Counted from the first letter of the stretch, positions 43,458-52,050 are shown. The stretch is DNA of 63,512 nucleotides from Nitrosarchaeum sp. (GCA_018334095.1 JAGXTE010000054.1:1-63512), one strand, 5' to 3'. Translations and numbers: made by a program. Notes: a model not told the origin generated them from the letters alone.

Positions 43458-44693
43458 CTATGACACAGTTACTGTGCCAAGCATTGTGGTATGTATTGTA
43501 CAAAAGTAGTTGTATGTGCCTGATTTGTCAAGTTTTACATCAAAGCTTTGTCCGCTTGCAAGTAAACCACTATCAAACTTTCCATCTGGACCAGATTCTG
43601 GTGTTCCACTTGTAACGGTGTGAAAGTTTCCGTCAACATTATCAAATGTCAGTGTAGTTCCTGTTTTCACATTGATTCCATTTGGGGAATAGAATGGAGA
43701 TTCCAAACCCAATATATCAACATGGTTTGCAGCAGTTTTCATAGTTGCAGCAGTCTCACCGCTAGAGTCAGATACTAATACGTTGAATCTTGCAGAAGCA
43801 TGTCCAAACTGATAGTTTGAGACTGGCAAGCTGTTTAGATCAACATTGACTACATAGTTTCCAGCACTTGGAAATGTTGCAGTGTACGACATTTGTCCTA
43901 CATGTCCGTGATATGCACCATTCATTGGCATCATTGGATCTCCAGCTTCTGCAGAACTTGACACTTTGTAAGTGCCTTTTCTTACTGAAACTAGTGCATC
44001 TGGATGTGTCAACATTTCACCATTTGGCTGAGTTACAGTCAAAAGTAGTGTAGTTGGCTGTCCTGCAATTATTTCATTTGAGGAAGTAGCTAGTTCGACA
44101 TTTACTGTCGTTCCTTTCTCAGAACCATCTAATACTCGAGTTTGTTTTTGTGGAAGCACATAAACTGGATATTCAAAGGTTCTTGAGCCAAAGTTGTTTT
44201 CAGCATCTTTCTCAAATGTCATCGGACTGCCAGAAGTCATAGTATGAGTTCTTGCCATAAGTGGTACATCCATGCCCATCATTTTTGAACCAATTGATGA
44301 TGATGTGAGAGATACTATGTTTTCTCCACCTATTGGAAATGCGACATTAAAGTCCATTATTCCTACATGAGAATGTCCTGTAGTTGTTTTATACACAACA
44401 TTACCATGTGGATCTTTGACTACTATTGCCCAATCAACATGCGACAGATTAGCCCCAGAATTGGCATCAGTAACTTTGATTTTTACTGGTGTGAGTTCAG
44501 TGGCATAAACTTTGGATGGAACCCCAAATTCTACTTTGATTCCATCGGATACAGTTTGTCCCTGTTGATTTTCTTGTGGGATGTTTGTAGGTGCGGCATA
44601 TACGTTACTTTCATATGTATTTTCAGATATTATAGCAAATGCGAATAAGGCTATTGTGCCCATTGCAATTGAGGCTGAAAGTAATTTCTTCAT
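43458..44693 (-). CDS. Exported cupredoxin-domain protein
   Basis: 411 residues. Signal peptide (about 1-32); two Ig-like domains (HVDWAIVVKDPHGNVVY; GQPTTLLLTVTQPNGEM); C-terminal plastocyanin-like domain with copper ligands His in GNFHTVTSG, Cys and His in YNYFCTIHTTMLG and Met. Thaumarchaea use such blue-copper proteins as electron carriers in place of cytochromes c. Divergent from the DUF3179 gene. Confidence 0.88.
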   Translation of the reverse strand: MKKLLSASIAMGTIALFAFAIISENTYESNVYAAPTNIPQENQQGQTVSDGIKVEFGVPSKVYATELTPVKIKVTDANSGANLSHVDWAIVVKDPHGNVVYKTTTGHSHVGIMDFNVAFPIGGENIVSLTSSSIGSKMMGMDVPLMARTHTMTSGSPMTFEKDAENNFGSRTFEYPVYVLPQKQTRVLDGSEKGTTVNVELATSSNEIIAGQPTTLLLTVTQPNGEMLTHPDALVSVRKGTYKVSSSAEAGDPMMPMNGAYHGHVGQMSYTATFPSAGNYVVNVDLNSLPVSNYQFGHASARFNVLVSDSSGETAATMKTAANHVDILGLESPFYSPNGINVKTGTTLTFDNVDGNFHTVTSGTPESGPDGKFDSGLLASGQSFDVKLDKSGTYNYFCTIHTTMLGTVTVS

Positions 44694-44713
44694 TTGAAAC
44701 TGGTCTCAACTAA

Positions 44714-44741
44714 CATTATTTAAGCAAATTTCCAAATTCAA
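44714..44741 (-). promoter_or_regulatory. TTGGRA-N9-TATA promoter (cupredoxin)
   Basis: Minus strand GAATTTGGAAATTTGCTTAA then ATA: TTGGA, 9 nt, AAATA. ATG 22-25 nt downstream. Confidence 0.7.
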
Positions 44742-44755
44742 TATTTTTTAATTAT

Positions 44756-44778
44756 CAAATTTGGAATAATTCTTAATA
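44756..44778 (+). promoter_or_regulatory. TTGGRA-N9-TATA promoter (DUF3179 gene)
   Basis: CAAATTTGGAATAATTCTTA then ATA: TTGGA, 9 nt, AATAC. ATG at 44801, supporting that start over one 7 codons earlier. Confidence 0.65.
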
Positions 44779-44800
44779 CTTGAAATCTATTTGTCAAAAC

Positions 44801-45931
44801 ATGAAATATCAATACCCGATATTGGGTGTGATTGGAGTAATTCTAGTTGTAACTGTTTTTTTTGTATCACAGCAAACGATTTTACAAGATACAAATGACG
44901 ATATAATAAAAAATGTAACACCTGAAACGAATTATGATAAATCAATAGACACAAGTAAAATTCAAACTACTGATGGGATAAAACATATCATTCCATTAGA
45001 TCAGATCAAAAGTGGCGGACCCCCAAAAGATGGAATTCCGTCAATTGATAATCCTAAATTTGTAAATTCTTTTGATGCAGAATTTGTTTCTGATGACGAT
45101 TTAGTTATAGGAGTTAACATTAATGGAGAACAAAAAGCATATCCGCTCTTTATCATGGTATGGCATGAAATTGTAAATGACAGTGTTGGTGGAATTCCTG
45201 TTGCAGTGACATATTGTCCTTTATGTTTTACAAACCAAGTTTTTGACAGAAATGTTGATGGAAAAATTACCGAATTTGGAACATCAGGCAAATTATACAA
45301 CAGCAATCTTGTGATGTATGATAGAAATACTGGTTCACAATGGAGTCAGGCTTTAGGAATTGCCATAACTGGAGAGATGACAGGTCATACGTTGAAAAGA
45401 ATTCCTTTTGATGTTGCAAGATGGTCTGACTGGAAATCACTATATCCAGATACTCTTGTACTAACAACGGATACTGGATTTTTTAGAGCGTATGGTGTTG
45501 ATCCTTACGGAGATTACTATATTGATTCTCGAATAATTTTTCCTGTAGAAAATAACGATGACAGACTCTTTTTAAAAGAAAAGATTCTAGGCTTTGAAAA
45601 CGGTGTTTACAAGGCATACAAACTATCTGATGTTGAACAAAAAAAGGTAATCAATGACAATATAGGGGACAAGAAAATTGTCCTAGTCTCTTTGTATCCT
45701 GAAATGGCAAGAGCTTTTAACAGAATTATCGATGATAAAGTCTTTGATTTTGAATATTCTGATGGAAAAATAATTGATGTGCAAACAAAGAGCATATGGA
45801 ATTTTGAAGGAGAATCAATTGAAGGTCAATTAAAGGGAAAGAAACTGCAAAGAGAAGTATATGATCCAGGATTTTGGTTTGAATGGGTTGCATTTCATCC
45901 AGATACACTACTTTACCTGGAGAAAAATTGA
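44801..45931 (+). CDS. DUF3179 domain-containing exported protein
   Basis: 376 residues: N-terminal membrane helix (7-27), then DUF3179 with VWHEIVNDSVGGIPVAVTYCP and CFTNQVFDR, GKLYNSNLVMYDRNTGSQWSQ. The conserved YCPLC and His residues suggest a metal or thiol site; the activity is unknown. Upstream of and coupled to a CC-motif membrane protein. Confidence 0.88.
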   Translation: MKYQYPILGVIGVILVVTVFFVSQQTILQDTNDDIIKNVTPETNYDKSIDTSKIQTTDGIKHIIPLDQIKSGGPPKDGIPSIDNPKFVNSFDAEFVSDDDLVIGVNINGEQKAYPLFIMVWHEIVNDSVGGIPVAVTYCPLCFTNQVFDRNVDGKITEFGTSGKLYNSNLVMYDRNTGSQWSQALGIAITGEMTGHTLKRIPFDVARWSDWKSLYPDTLVLTTDTGFFRAYGVDPYGDYYIDSRIIFPVENNDDRLFLKEKILGFENGVYKAYKLSDVEQKKVINDNIGDKKIVLVSLYPEMARAFNRIIDDKVFDFEYSDGKIIDVQTKSIWNFEGESIEGQLKGKKLQREVYDPGFWFEWVAFHPDTLLYLEKN

Positions 45932-46413
45932 AACCACTATCAAAAGGAATTGTTATTGGAGTAATTACTATAGTGATATACTTGGGAGTAGTCATTATTA
46001 CTACTCCCGCACTTGCACCTCTTGATGCAGTGTCTGCAGCATTTCAGATCAATTCTGTCATCATATTTGGAATGGGTGTGGGTGTTGGATTACAAATGTA
46101 TCTTTCAAGTTATTCAAAGAAATTAGGATGTAAATTAAATATAAAGAAAAAAACATTTGGAGGCAACACTGGTGGAACCGCGTTTACATCATTTTTGTCA
46201 TTTTTTTCTCTAGTTCCTTTGGGATGTTGTGGTTGGTGGCTCTATGCATTATCTTTACTTCCAAGTATTTTTGGAACAGGGATATCTACAATACTAATTG
46301 AATATAATCAACCACTATCATACATGGGACTAGTAATCATATTTGGATTTAGTGGACTGACGGCATACAAACTTAGGTTAGAGCAAAAAACTTTAAAATC
46401 TAAAATTATTTAA
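45928..46413 (+). CDS. Membrane protein with CC motif
   Basis: 161 residues, four helices. KKKTFGGNTGGTAFTSFLSF precedes FSLVPLGCCGWWLYALSLLP, so the vicinal Cys pair sits at a helix start as in the CTSC and CPAC proteins. TTG start overlaps the previous stop (TTGA), extending the coupling with DUF3179. Confidence 0.65.
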   Translation: MKPLSKGIVIGVITIVIYLGVVIITTPALAPLDAVSAAFQINSVIIFGMGVGVGLQMYLSSYSKKLGCKLNIKKKTFGGNTGGTAFTSFLSFFSLVPLGCCGWWLYALSLLPSIFGTGISTILIEYNQPLSYMGLVIIFGFSGLTAYKLRLEQKTLKSKII

Positions 46414-46472
46414 TTTTGAATTCCAGGAAAATTTGGATTTGATCATATGTCTTAGATTAGTTTGAATAAATA

Positions 46473-46898
46473 CTAGCTAAGATATTTTGGAATCTTTTTT
46501 ATCATATTTGTAATAGATACTCTACCAGGTCCAGTAATTATTATCATCAAACATGCTGCAAGCATTACAAGATCAAACTCCCAACCTGTAAACTGCCCTC
46601 CTGCAAATTTGTCTAATCCTTTGATTTTGAATATGGCTCCAAGTAGAATTATTGAAAATATTGCGCCAGTTATTCGTGTAAGCACGCCTGTAATCAAAAA
46701 TATTCCACCCAAAAACTCTGCAAGCGCAATAGGCATTTGTAATTCTGCGGGTAAACCATTGCTTACAAGCCATTCTTGCCAGATTGGATTGAATTTTTTA
46801 ATACTGTGAAAGATAAAGATTGCGCCAATTGATGCCCTTATACCCCAATGTGTGATATCATGAAATTTGTTTTCTGCAAATACAAGTTTTGATTGCAT
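46473..46898 (-). CDS. DoxX-family membrane protein, copy 2
   Basis: 141 residues, four helices: ASIGAIFIFHSIKKFNPIWQ, LPAELQMPIALAEFLGGIFL, GQFTGWEFDLVMLAACLMII and a C-terminal PGRVSI. ATG at 46898 is about 25 nt from a minus-strand TTTATACTTAAA; a GTG 4 codons earlier is the alternative. Confidence 0.82.
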   Translation of the reverse strand: MQSKLVFAENKFHDITHWGIRASIGAIFIFHSIKKFNPIWQEWLVSNGLPAELQMPIALAEFLGGIFLITGVLTRITGAIFSIILLGAIFKIKGLDKFAGGQFTGWEFDLVMLAACLMIIITGPGRVSITNMIKKIPKYLS

Positions 46899-46942
46899 GT
46901 GAAAAATCACATTTTTAAGTATAAAGACTTTTTTCTAAATTC

Positions 46943-46967
46943 AAATATTTGGAAATTTTCTTAAATA
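46943..46967 (+). promoter_or_regulatory. TTGGRA-N9-TATA promoter (RHH-like gene)
   Basis: AATATTTGGAAATTTTCTTA then AATA: TTGGA, 9 nt, AAATA. GTG at 46991 is 24 nt downstream. Confidence 0.7.
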
Positions 46968-46990
46968 ACATAATTAGAAAATATGAGGAA

Positions 46991-47134
46991 GTGTTGACAA
47001 AACGAATAACTATAATGTTAGATGATGATGTTTGTAAAAAAATTCGTCACATACAGGCAAAGATGATTCAACAGACTAGAGAATCATACAGTTTTTCAAA
47101 AGCAATAAATGATGTACTCAAAGAAAAACTCTGA
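46991..47134 (+). CDS. Ribbon-helix-helix-like small regulator
   Basis: 47 residues, LTKRITIMLDDDVCKKIRHI then QAKMIQ...YSFSKAINDVLKEKL: a beta strand (RITIML) followed by two helices, the CopG/RHH layout. Likely a small DNA-binding protein or antitoxin. GTG (46991) or TTG (46994) start by promoter spacing. Confidence 0.6.
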   Translation: MLTKRITIMLDDDVCKKIRHIQAKMIQQTRESYSFSKAINDVLKEKL

Positions 47135-47167
47135 AATTTATTTTTATCTTGTTATCATTTCTGTAAC

Positions 47168-47190
47168 ATTTGGGAATTTTTTTTTATACT
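47168..47190 (+). promoter_or_regulatory. TTGGRA-N9-TATA promoter (leader ORF and SRPBCC gene)
   Basis: CATTTGGGAATTTTTTTTTA then TAC: TTGGG, 9 nt, TTATA. 20-25 nt before the 13-codon leader ORF. Confidence 0.6.
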
Positions 47191-47208
47191 ATTAAGAAAA
47201 GTCTTATC

Positions 47209-47250
47209 ATGACAAAACAAAAAACAACAGATAAGAGGAAAGAAAAATGA
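47209..47250 (+). CDS. 13-residue leader ORF coupled to SRPBCC gene
   Basis: MTKQKTTDKRKEK, ATG 20-25 nt after the TATA, stop overlapping the next ATG (ATGA). AGAGGAAAG within it lies at Shine-Dalgarno distance from the next start. Probably a translation-coupling leader. Confidence 0.4.
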   Translation: MTKQKTTDKRKEK

Positions 47251-47663
47251 TTGTATCTGAATCTGCAATCATAAATGCACCCCCTGCTAAAATATGGGAA
47301 GTTATTCGTTCATTTGACGGTGTTGAACGATATATTCCGATGGTTCTAAAATCCGAAATAAACGGTAACCATGCAGGATGTGAACGAAGATGCAACATAC
47401 AACTTGGTCCCAATCAAACAGCAAACCTAGTGGAAAGACTAGATTCTATTGATGACAATACAAGGACATTAAAATATTCCATCATTGATGCACCGCCGCC
47501 ATTTCCAGGTTTGAAAGGAGAAGTAAAAGTATCCGATCATGAAGGAAAGTCAAAGGTTATTTGGTCTGGGGATATGACTAATTCTGACAAAGAAGCATCC
47601 ATGATGCTTTCAGGCATCTATAAAATGGCATTAGATGGGCTAAAGAAACTAACTGAAGAATAG
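47247..47663 (+). CDS. SRPBCC/START-like ligand-binding protein
   Basis: 138 residues, polyketide-cyclase/PYR-like helix-grip fold: VSESAIINAPPAKIWEVIRS, VERYIPMVLKSEINGNHAGC, RTLKYSIIDAPPPFPGLKGE, then a long C-terminal helix. Binds small hydrophobic ligands in the family; the ligand is unknown. Confidence 0.85.
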   Translation: MIVSESAIINAPPAKIWEVIRSFDGVERYIPMVLKSEINGNHAGCERRCNIQLGPNQTANLVERLDSIDDNTRTLKYSIIDAPPPFPGLKGEVKVSDHEGKSKVIWSGDMTNSDKEASMMLSGIYKMALDGLKKLTEE

Positions 47664-47730
47664 ATTCTTTGGGTCTACATCTTTTTTAATTTGGGTAAAA
47701 TCATTAATTTAACTAGAACGTATTGATGTG

Positions 47731-47865
47731 GTGATTCATCAATGTTATTACTGTGAACAAATTTTTAATACAAAAGAAGACTTGATTTATCATCTTGATG
47801 ATCATTCAGATCATGAAAGAAATATGAAAATTTACAAAAAGAGAAACGAAAATAAAAAATCATAG
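47731..47865 (+). CDS. 44-residue C2H2 zinc-finger protein
   Basis: MIHQCYYCEQIFNTKEDLIY then HLDDHSDH: C-x2-C-x12-H with H at +4 and +7, followed by a Lys/Asn-rich tail. GTG start. No TTGGRA element seen directly upstream. Function unknown. Confidence 0.55.
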   Translation: MIHQCYYCEQIFNTKEDLIYHLDDHSDHERNMKIYKKRNENKKS

Positions 47866-47910
47866 TAACGGTTCATATCAATTTCATTAAACAAGACAAC
47901 ATTTTACAAA

Positions 47911-47932
47911 CAATTGGAAAAATGCTTTTATC
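47911..47932 (+). promoter_or_regulatory. TTGGRA-N9-TATA promoter (secreted protein 47955)
   Basis: CAATTGGAAAAATGCTTTTA: TTGGA, 9 nt, TTATC. ATG at 47955, 23 nt downstream. Confidence 0.6.
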
Positions 47933-47954
47933 TTTTGGTTAAAAATTGTGCCTA

Positions 47955-49214
47955 ATGAATACAACATTGAAAATCATAGCCTTTTTGGCTATCTTGCCGC
48001 TTTTCACTGCAGGCTTGACGCAAAGCTACGACATAGCCTTTGCCGAGAAAGCACAAGGAACACCAACAAAATCATATGGTTCTGCAAGCAAAGGAATTGT
48101 TTGTGGCGATAGATTATGCTCTGAAGCTCCTGCAACTCAACCAGTAAAAGAACAAAAGATAGAACAAAAAGCAAAGGAAGCACCAAAGATAGAACAAAAG
48201 ACAGTAGAAAAACAAATGACTGAAACAACAAAAACAACTATTGATGCAGGCTCTGTTTTAAAACTATCACGTGCAAATGTTCCAGCAAAGATTCCAATGC
48301 ATCAAGGATTCTATAACGGTGGAGATGTATACTATATCATCACAGATTCCAGTGATAAGACACATGCAGATGTGATTACAAAGAATCAAAAATGGAAAGT
48401 AGAGCTAGCTCCATTGCTAAAGAATGCCCCTGCAAAAGCACTCTCAAAGACATACATGTTTACAAATGGAATTAATGGTGGCGGAGTCCACGGATATCAG
48501 GGGGAAGTCTTTACCAGTACTCCTGCACAATCAGAGATATACAGTGCACTCACATCACATGTTCATGTAACATGGAAAGACGGTGCAGCACCAAGAGTAT
48601 TGAATTCTGAAAAAGCAATACTAGATGCAGAGAAAAAAGGAGAGATATCTTTGAGTCCATTAGAGGTTGTCTTAAACATGCCACAAATAGTTTGGCCAGA
48701 AGGACAAATGAAGGTAAAGAAAGACAAAACTCTAGCTGACGATACACCATATGGCGATGCACAAGTTCTTGAAATCGACACCAAAGGAAAAACTGTGACA
48801 TTTGTTGCACACAGAGGTTGGGGTCCAGACGGAAGAACCATCTACTATATCGTAACTGATGCGACACCTTCAGGTCCAGCCGAGATGATGGGAGTAACTA
48901 GCGCACCGACTTCTGCAAGTCTGATTGCAAACTCTGCCGCAGTTGATCTGTACCAATTCATGAATGGAATCAAAGGCTCAGGCCCAATGGGATTCCAAGC
49001 AGGAATCGCAGCTGGCGCACAAGGTGATGCAAACTATTCCCCAATGTGGAGAATCAATGTGATTGGATGGAAAGATGCAAGCAATGCAGCAGTGCTAGAA
49101 ACAATGTCAGACATCGCTGCCTATCAAAAAGCAGGTTTGATTGACGTGAGCTTGGCAAGACCAATGGATAGTGATCACATAGTAAACTGCCCTTTCATTG
49201 ATCCCTTTCAATAG
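47955..49214 (+). CDS. Secreted two-domain protein with GTP..YG..VCGD.LC N-terminal signature
   Basis: 419 residues. Signal peptide ends near DIAFAEKA; the mature N-terminus AQGTPTKSYGSASKGIVCGD is shared with the secreted hydrolase at 56650. A Lys/Gln/Glu-rich linker leads to two related beta-rich domains (GFYNGGDVYYIITDSS; GWGPDGRTIYYIVTDATPSG), each ending with a GxxGFQ/GYQ segment. Probably DUF7482-like. Extracellular; activity unknown. Confidence 0.75.
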   Translation: MNTTLKIIAFLAILPLFTAGLTQSYDIAFAEKAQGTPTKSYGSASKGIVCGDRLCSEAPATQPVKEQKIEQKAKEAPKIEQKTVEKQMTETTKTTIDAGSVLKLSRANVPAKIPMHQGFYNGGDVYYIITDSSDKTHADVITKNQKWKVELAPLLKNAPAKALSKTYMFTNGINGGGVHGYQGEVFTSTPAQSEIYSALTSHVHVTWKDGAAPRVLNSEKAILDAEKKGEISLSPLEVVLNMPQIVWPEGQMKVKKDKTLADDTPYGDAQVLEIDTKGKTVTFVAHRGWGPDGRTIYYIVTDATPSGPAEMMGVTSAPTSASLIANSAAVDLYQFMNGIKGSGPMGFQAGIAAGAQGDANYSPMWRINVIGWKDASNAAVLETMSDIAAYQKAGLIDVSLARPMDSDHIVNCPFIDPFQ

Positions 49215-49432
49215 GGATTAATCTTTTTTATTTTTTATTACAAAAATCATTTGTTTTCAATTCAAAATTATATTAAAATTTCTTTTAAGACAACATATGA
49301 TACAATACAATTTTTCTGTTACAGATTAAATATCTTACAGTATCATCATCCATATTCTTAACTCTCATGGTTTGCTACAAATTAACATAAAATGATCATA
49401 TAGAGTCAATTAACAAGAGTCATGAAAAAACA
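49215..49432. other. Intergenic stretch with T-rich terminator
   Basis: TCTTTTTTATTTTTTATT directly after the 49214 stop is a good archaeal terminator. I see no gene in the remaining AT-rich sequence. Confidence 0.5.
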
Positions 49433-49457
49433 ATATTTGGAATAAAGTTGATATATT
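49433..49457 (+). promoter_or_regulatory. TTGGRA-N9-TATA promoter (34-aa Cys protein)
   Basis: ATTTGGAATAAAGTTGATAT then AT: TTGGA, 9 nt, ATATA. ATG at 49477. Confidence 0.6.
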
Positions 49458-49476
49458 TTGCATATGATGAATAGCA

Positions 49477-49581
49477 ATGAAAGATAAAAATAAAAAACAA
49501 TTTTGCGGATATTGTCCAGAAGATACATGCTTGATTGATTGTAAAATATGCAACCCAAAAACATCCAAATGTAACTGCTAA
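49477..49581 (+). CDS. 34-residue Cys-rich protein
   Basis: MKDKNKKQFCGYCPEDTCLI then DCKICNPKTSKCNC. Seven cysteines in CxxC, CxxxC, CxxC and CxC spacings point to metal binding. Leaderless ATG set by its promoter. Function unknown. Confidence 0.65.
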   Translation: MKDKNKKQFCGYCPEDTCLIDCKICNPKTSKCNC

Positions 49582-49693
49582 ATGAAAAATAGGCAATTTA
49601 CGTAGTATTATGATTAATACTAAATTCGCATATATTGAGCTCTTTTCTCAAGAAATTAGATATTTGTTGATAAAAATAGGCATAAAATAAATT

Positions 49694-49726
49694 GAATTTG
49701 GAATCAATTTGGGAATTTAGTTATAT
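49694..49726 (+). promoter_or_regulatory. TTGGRA-N9-TATA promoter with doubled half-site
   Basis: 30 nt identical to the promoter of the phasin-like gene (42559-42588). TTGGG, 9 nt, ATATG; ATG at 49750. Confidence 0.75.
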
Positions 49727-49749
49727 GTCATTTTCACCATAGTATTTCT

Positions 49750-49899
49750 ATGTTACGAATGAAACATACTAAAGATGATCTCAAGCCATTTTTTGAAGAG
49801 ATGGATAATGAATTTGAAACACTTGAAAACGTGATTAGAAATGCATTGGAGATAATCGATGTTTATGAAAAGCAAGTTGAATCATCTGGACAAAAATAA
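49750..49899 (+). CDS. 49-residue acidic helical protein
   Basis: MLRMKHTKDDLKPFFEEMDN then a helix EFETLENVIRNALEIIDVYE. One long amphipathic helix. Its promoter is shared almost exactly with the 146-residue phasin-like protein gene, so the two are probably co-regulated. Function unknown. Confidence 0.6.
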   Translation: MLRMKHTKDDLKPFFEEMDNEFETLENVIRNALEIIDVYEKQVESSGQK

Positions 49900-49992
49900 C
49901 TTTTAAAATTAAAAGTTATAGAAAAAATATCATATTATTGATAAATAAGCAATTGCATATTCTTTTAACAGATAATATTTTTTTATGATTAT

Positions 49993-50014
49993 AATTTGGA
50001 AATAATCTTTTAAC
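49993..50014 (+). promoter_or_regulatory. TTGGRA-N9-TATA promoter (leader ORF and NDH-2 fusion)
   Basis: AATTTGGAAATAATCTTTTA then AC: TTGGA, 9 nt, TTAAC. 33 nt before the leader ORF. Confidence 0.55.
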
Positions 50015-50046
50015 GCTTTGTCCAATTATTGTTGTAGATAGATCAA

Positions 50047-50100
50047 ATGAAATTCAACTTTAAAAATAAATCAATAGCACTAAAAGGAGATAAGCAATGA
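50047..50100 (+). CDS. 17-residue leader ORF coupled to NDH-2 fusion
   Basis: MKFNFKNKSIALKGDKQ; its TGA overlaps the next ATG (ATGA), and AAAGGAGA inside it is a Shine-Dalgarno for that ATG. Same design as 47209-47250. Confidence 0.4.
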   Translation: MKFNFKNKSIALKGDKQ

Positions 50101-52025
50101 ACACTAACCATATAAGTCCAATAGTAAATTTTTCACTAAGAAAAGAAGTGTTTTTTGTAGCGATTGGTTCTATTGTTGGTGCATTTACAATGCATCTGCC
50201 CATAATATTTTCAGATTTATTTGGGAATTCATCTTATAACGTATGGTTACTAGTCGCAGCTAAGATTGTAAATTCTTCACAGCCTGAGATAGGTTTAGCA
50301 TTACACTTTTTTGTTGCAACTATTATTGGAATGATAACTGGAATATTTTTACATAGGGTATTACGATTTAATATTTCTATAATTTCTAAAGGTTTAGCAT
50401 ATGGGATTATTTCAGGAATAGTAGTTTTTGTAGTATTTGCAATTCCTGTAACTCAGATATTTTTAGCTCCTAACACCATTGAAATATTATCGGAGATTAA
50501 TCCAGAAATGAGTTCTAATCAGATTGCTCAAGAGGTAAAACTTGGCTTGCTAAATCAGATGCTAAATTCGTTGTTTATGCATATTATATGGGGCATAACT
50601 TTAGGCATAATCAGTTCGTTATTAACAAGAAAAATTGGTGCAAACTACTTGTGCCACATATGTAATATTGAATTTTCAAACATCAAAACATATGAGCATC
50701 ACAAAGAAAATGTTCATGTAAATCCATCTCCCAATCTAAAAAAGATTTTGATCTTAGGGGGAGGGTATGCAGGGGTAGGAGTATTAAATAAAATTCAAAA
50801 AATATTTGAAAACAACGTTGACGTAAGTATTGATCTCGTAAGTGAATCGAATTTTTTCTTACACACTCCAATGTTACCAGAAATGGCTACAGGAACTATT
50901 GAACCAAGACACATTGCAACACCGATAAGAAAATTCTGCAAGAGAGCACAATTTCATCAAGCAAAGGTAGTAAATATTTCACTTGATTCAAAACAAATCA
51001 CCATACAAAGAATCTATGATGAATCTCAAAGAATTATTCCATATGATTATTTGGTTTTAGCAATGGGAGGTAAAATAAATTTTTTTGGAAACTCTAACAT
51101 TGAAAAAAATTCATTTACGATAAAGAGTTTAGACGATGCAATAAAAATTAGAAATCATATAATTAGTATGCTAGAAGATGCAGATCAAGAAACAGATCCT
51201 AGTTTACAGCAAAAATTAATGACGTTTGTTGTTGTAGGTGGTGGTTTTTCTGGAGTAGAAACTGTAGGAGAAATTAACGATTTTGTCAGAGAATCGGCTA
51301 GAAAATTTTATCGAAATATCAAACATGACAACATCAGAATAATTCTAGTATCTGCAGGCGATAAGATTTTGCCTGAAATTGGAAATCTCGGAGAATATGC
51401 CAAACAAACCTTGCAAAAAGCAGGAGTTACATTCCACATAAACACTAGATTGAATGATATTTCAAATGATATTGCAACTTTGAATAACGGGGAAAAAATT
51501 TCCACGCTTACAGTAATTTGGGCTGGTGGAAATACGGTTGAAGAAGTTATTCAAAAATTAAATGCCAAGCATCACCCGTCGGGTAGATTAGTTGTAAATT
51601 ATCAACTTAAACTCGAAGACAATCCTGAAGTTTTTGCACTAGGGGATTGTGCATTCTCAGTAGATCCTAGAAGTAAGACACCTTATCCCCCAACTGCACA
51701 ACATGCAATAAGGCAAGTAAAAACAGTTGTAAAAAATCTGGAAAATAAAATAAACGGAGTAGATGCACAGTATGATTTTATCTACGACACAAAAGGGTCT
51801 ATGGCTAAAATTGGCAAAAAAGATGGAGTTGCTTTACTAATGGGACATGAGTTTAAGGGAATTATTGCATGGTTTATTTGGAAGCAATATTATCTTTCCA
51901 CGCTACCCACAACTGAGAAAAAAATTAGGGTAGGTCTTGATTGGTTTGTTGATTTGTTTTTTCCAAGAGATATTACTAGATTATCAAGTGTTTTTGATCA
52001 AAAAAGGATAACACGTAAAAATTAG
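50097..52025 (+). CDS. Fusion: membrane domain + C2H2 zinc finger + type-II NADH dehydrogenase
   Basis: 642 residues. Four to five membrane helices (about 18-175) homologous in motif order to the stand-alone protein at 38767; a C2H2 finger (C186, C189, H201/H202, H207); then NDH-2 from about 215: FAD loop LILGGGYAGVGVL, LPEMATGTIEPRHIATP, VLAMGGKINFFG, NAD loop VVGGGFSGVETVGEI, FALGDCAFSVDP, PPTAQHAIRQ. Expected to oxidise NAD(P)H and reduce quinone. The finger between the two parts is unusual. Confidence 0.88.
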   Translation: MNTNHISPIVNFSLRKEVFFVAIGSIVGAFTMHLPIIFSDLFGNSSYNVWLLVAAKIVNSSQPEIGLALHFFVATIIGMITGIFLHRVLRFNISIISKGLAYGIISGIVVFVVFAIPVTQIFLAPNTIEILSEINPEMSSNQIAQEVKLGLLNQMLNSLFMHIIWGITLGIISSLLTRKIGANYLCHICNIEFSNIKTYEHHKENVHVNPSPNLKKILILGGGYAGVGVLNKIQKIFENNVDVSIDLVSESNFFLHTPMLPEMATGTIEPRHIATPIRKFCKRAQFHQAKVVNISLDSKQITIQRIYDESQRIIPYDYLVLAMGGKINFFGNSNIEKNSFTIKSLDDAIKIRNHIISMLEDADQETDPSLQQKLMTFVVVGGGFSGVETVGEINDFVRESARKFYRNIKHDNIRIILVSAGDKILPEIGNLGEYAKQTLQKAGVTFHINTRLNDISNDIATLNNGEKISTLTVIWAGGNTVEEVIQKLNAKHHPSGRLVVNYQLKLEDNPEVFALGDCAFSVDPRSKTPYPPTAQHAIRQVKTVVKNLENKINGVDAQYDFIYDTKGSMAKIGKKDGVALLMGHEFKGIIAWFIWKQYYLSTLPTTEKKIRVGLDWFVDLFFPRDITRLSSVFDQKRITRKN

Positions 52026-52050
52026 TTTTATAAACCAAGATTAAGAGTAA

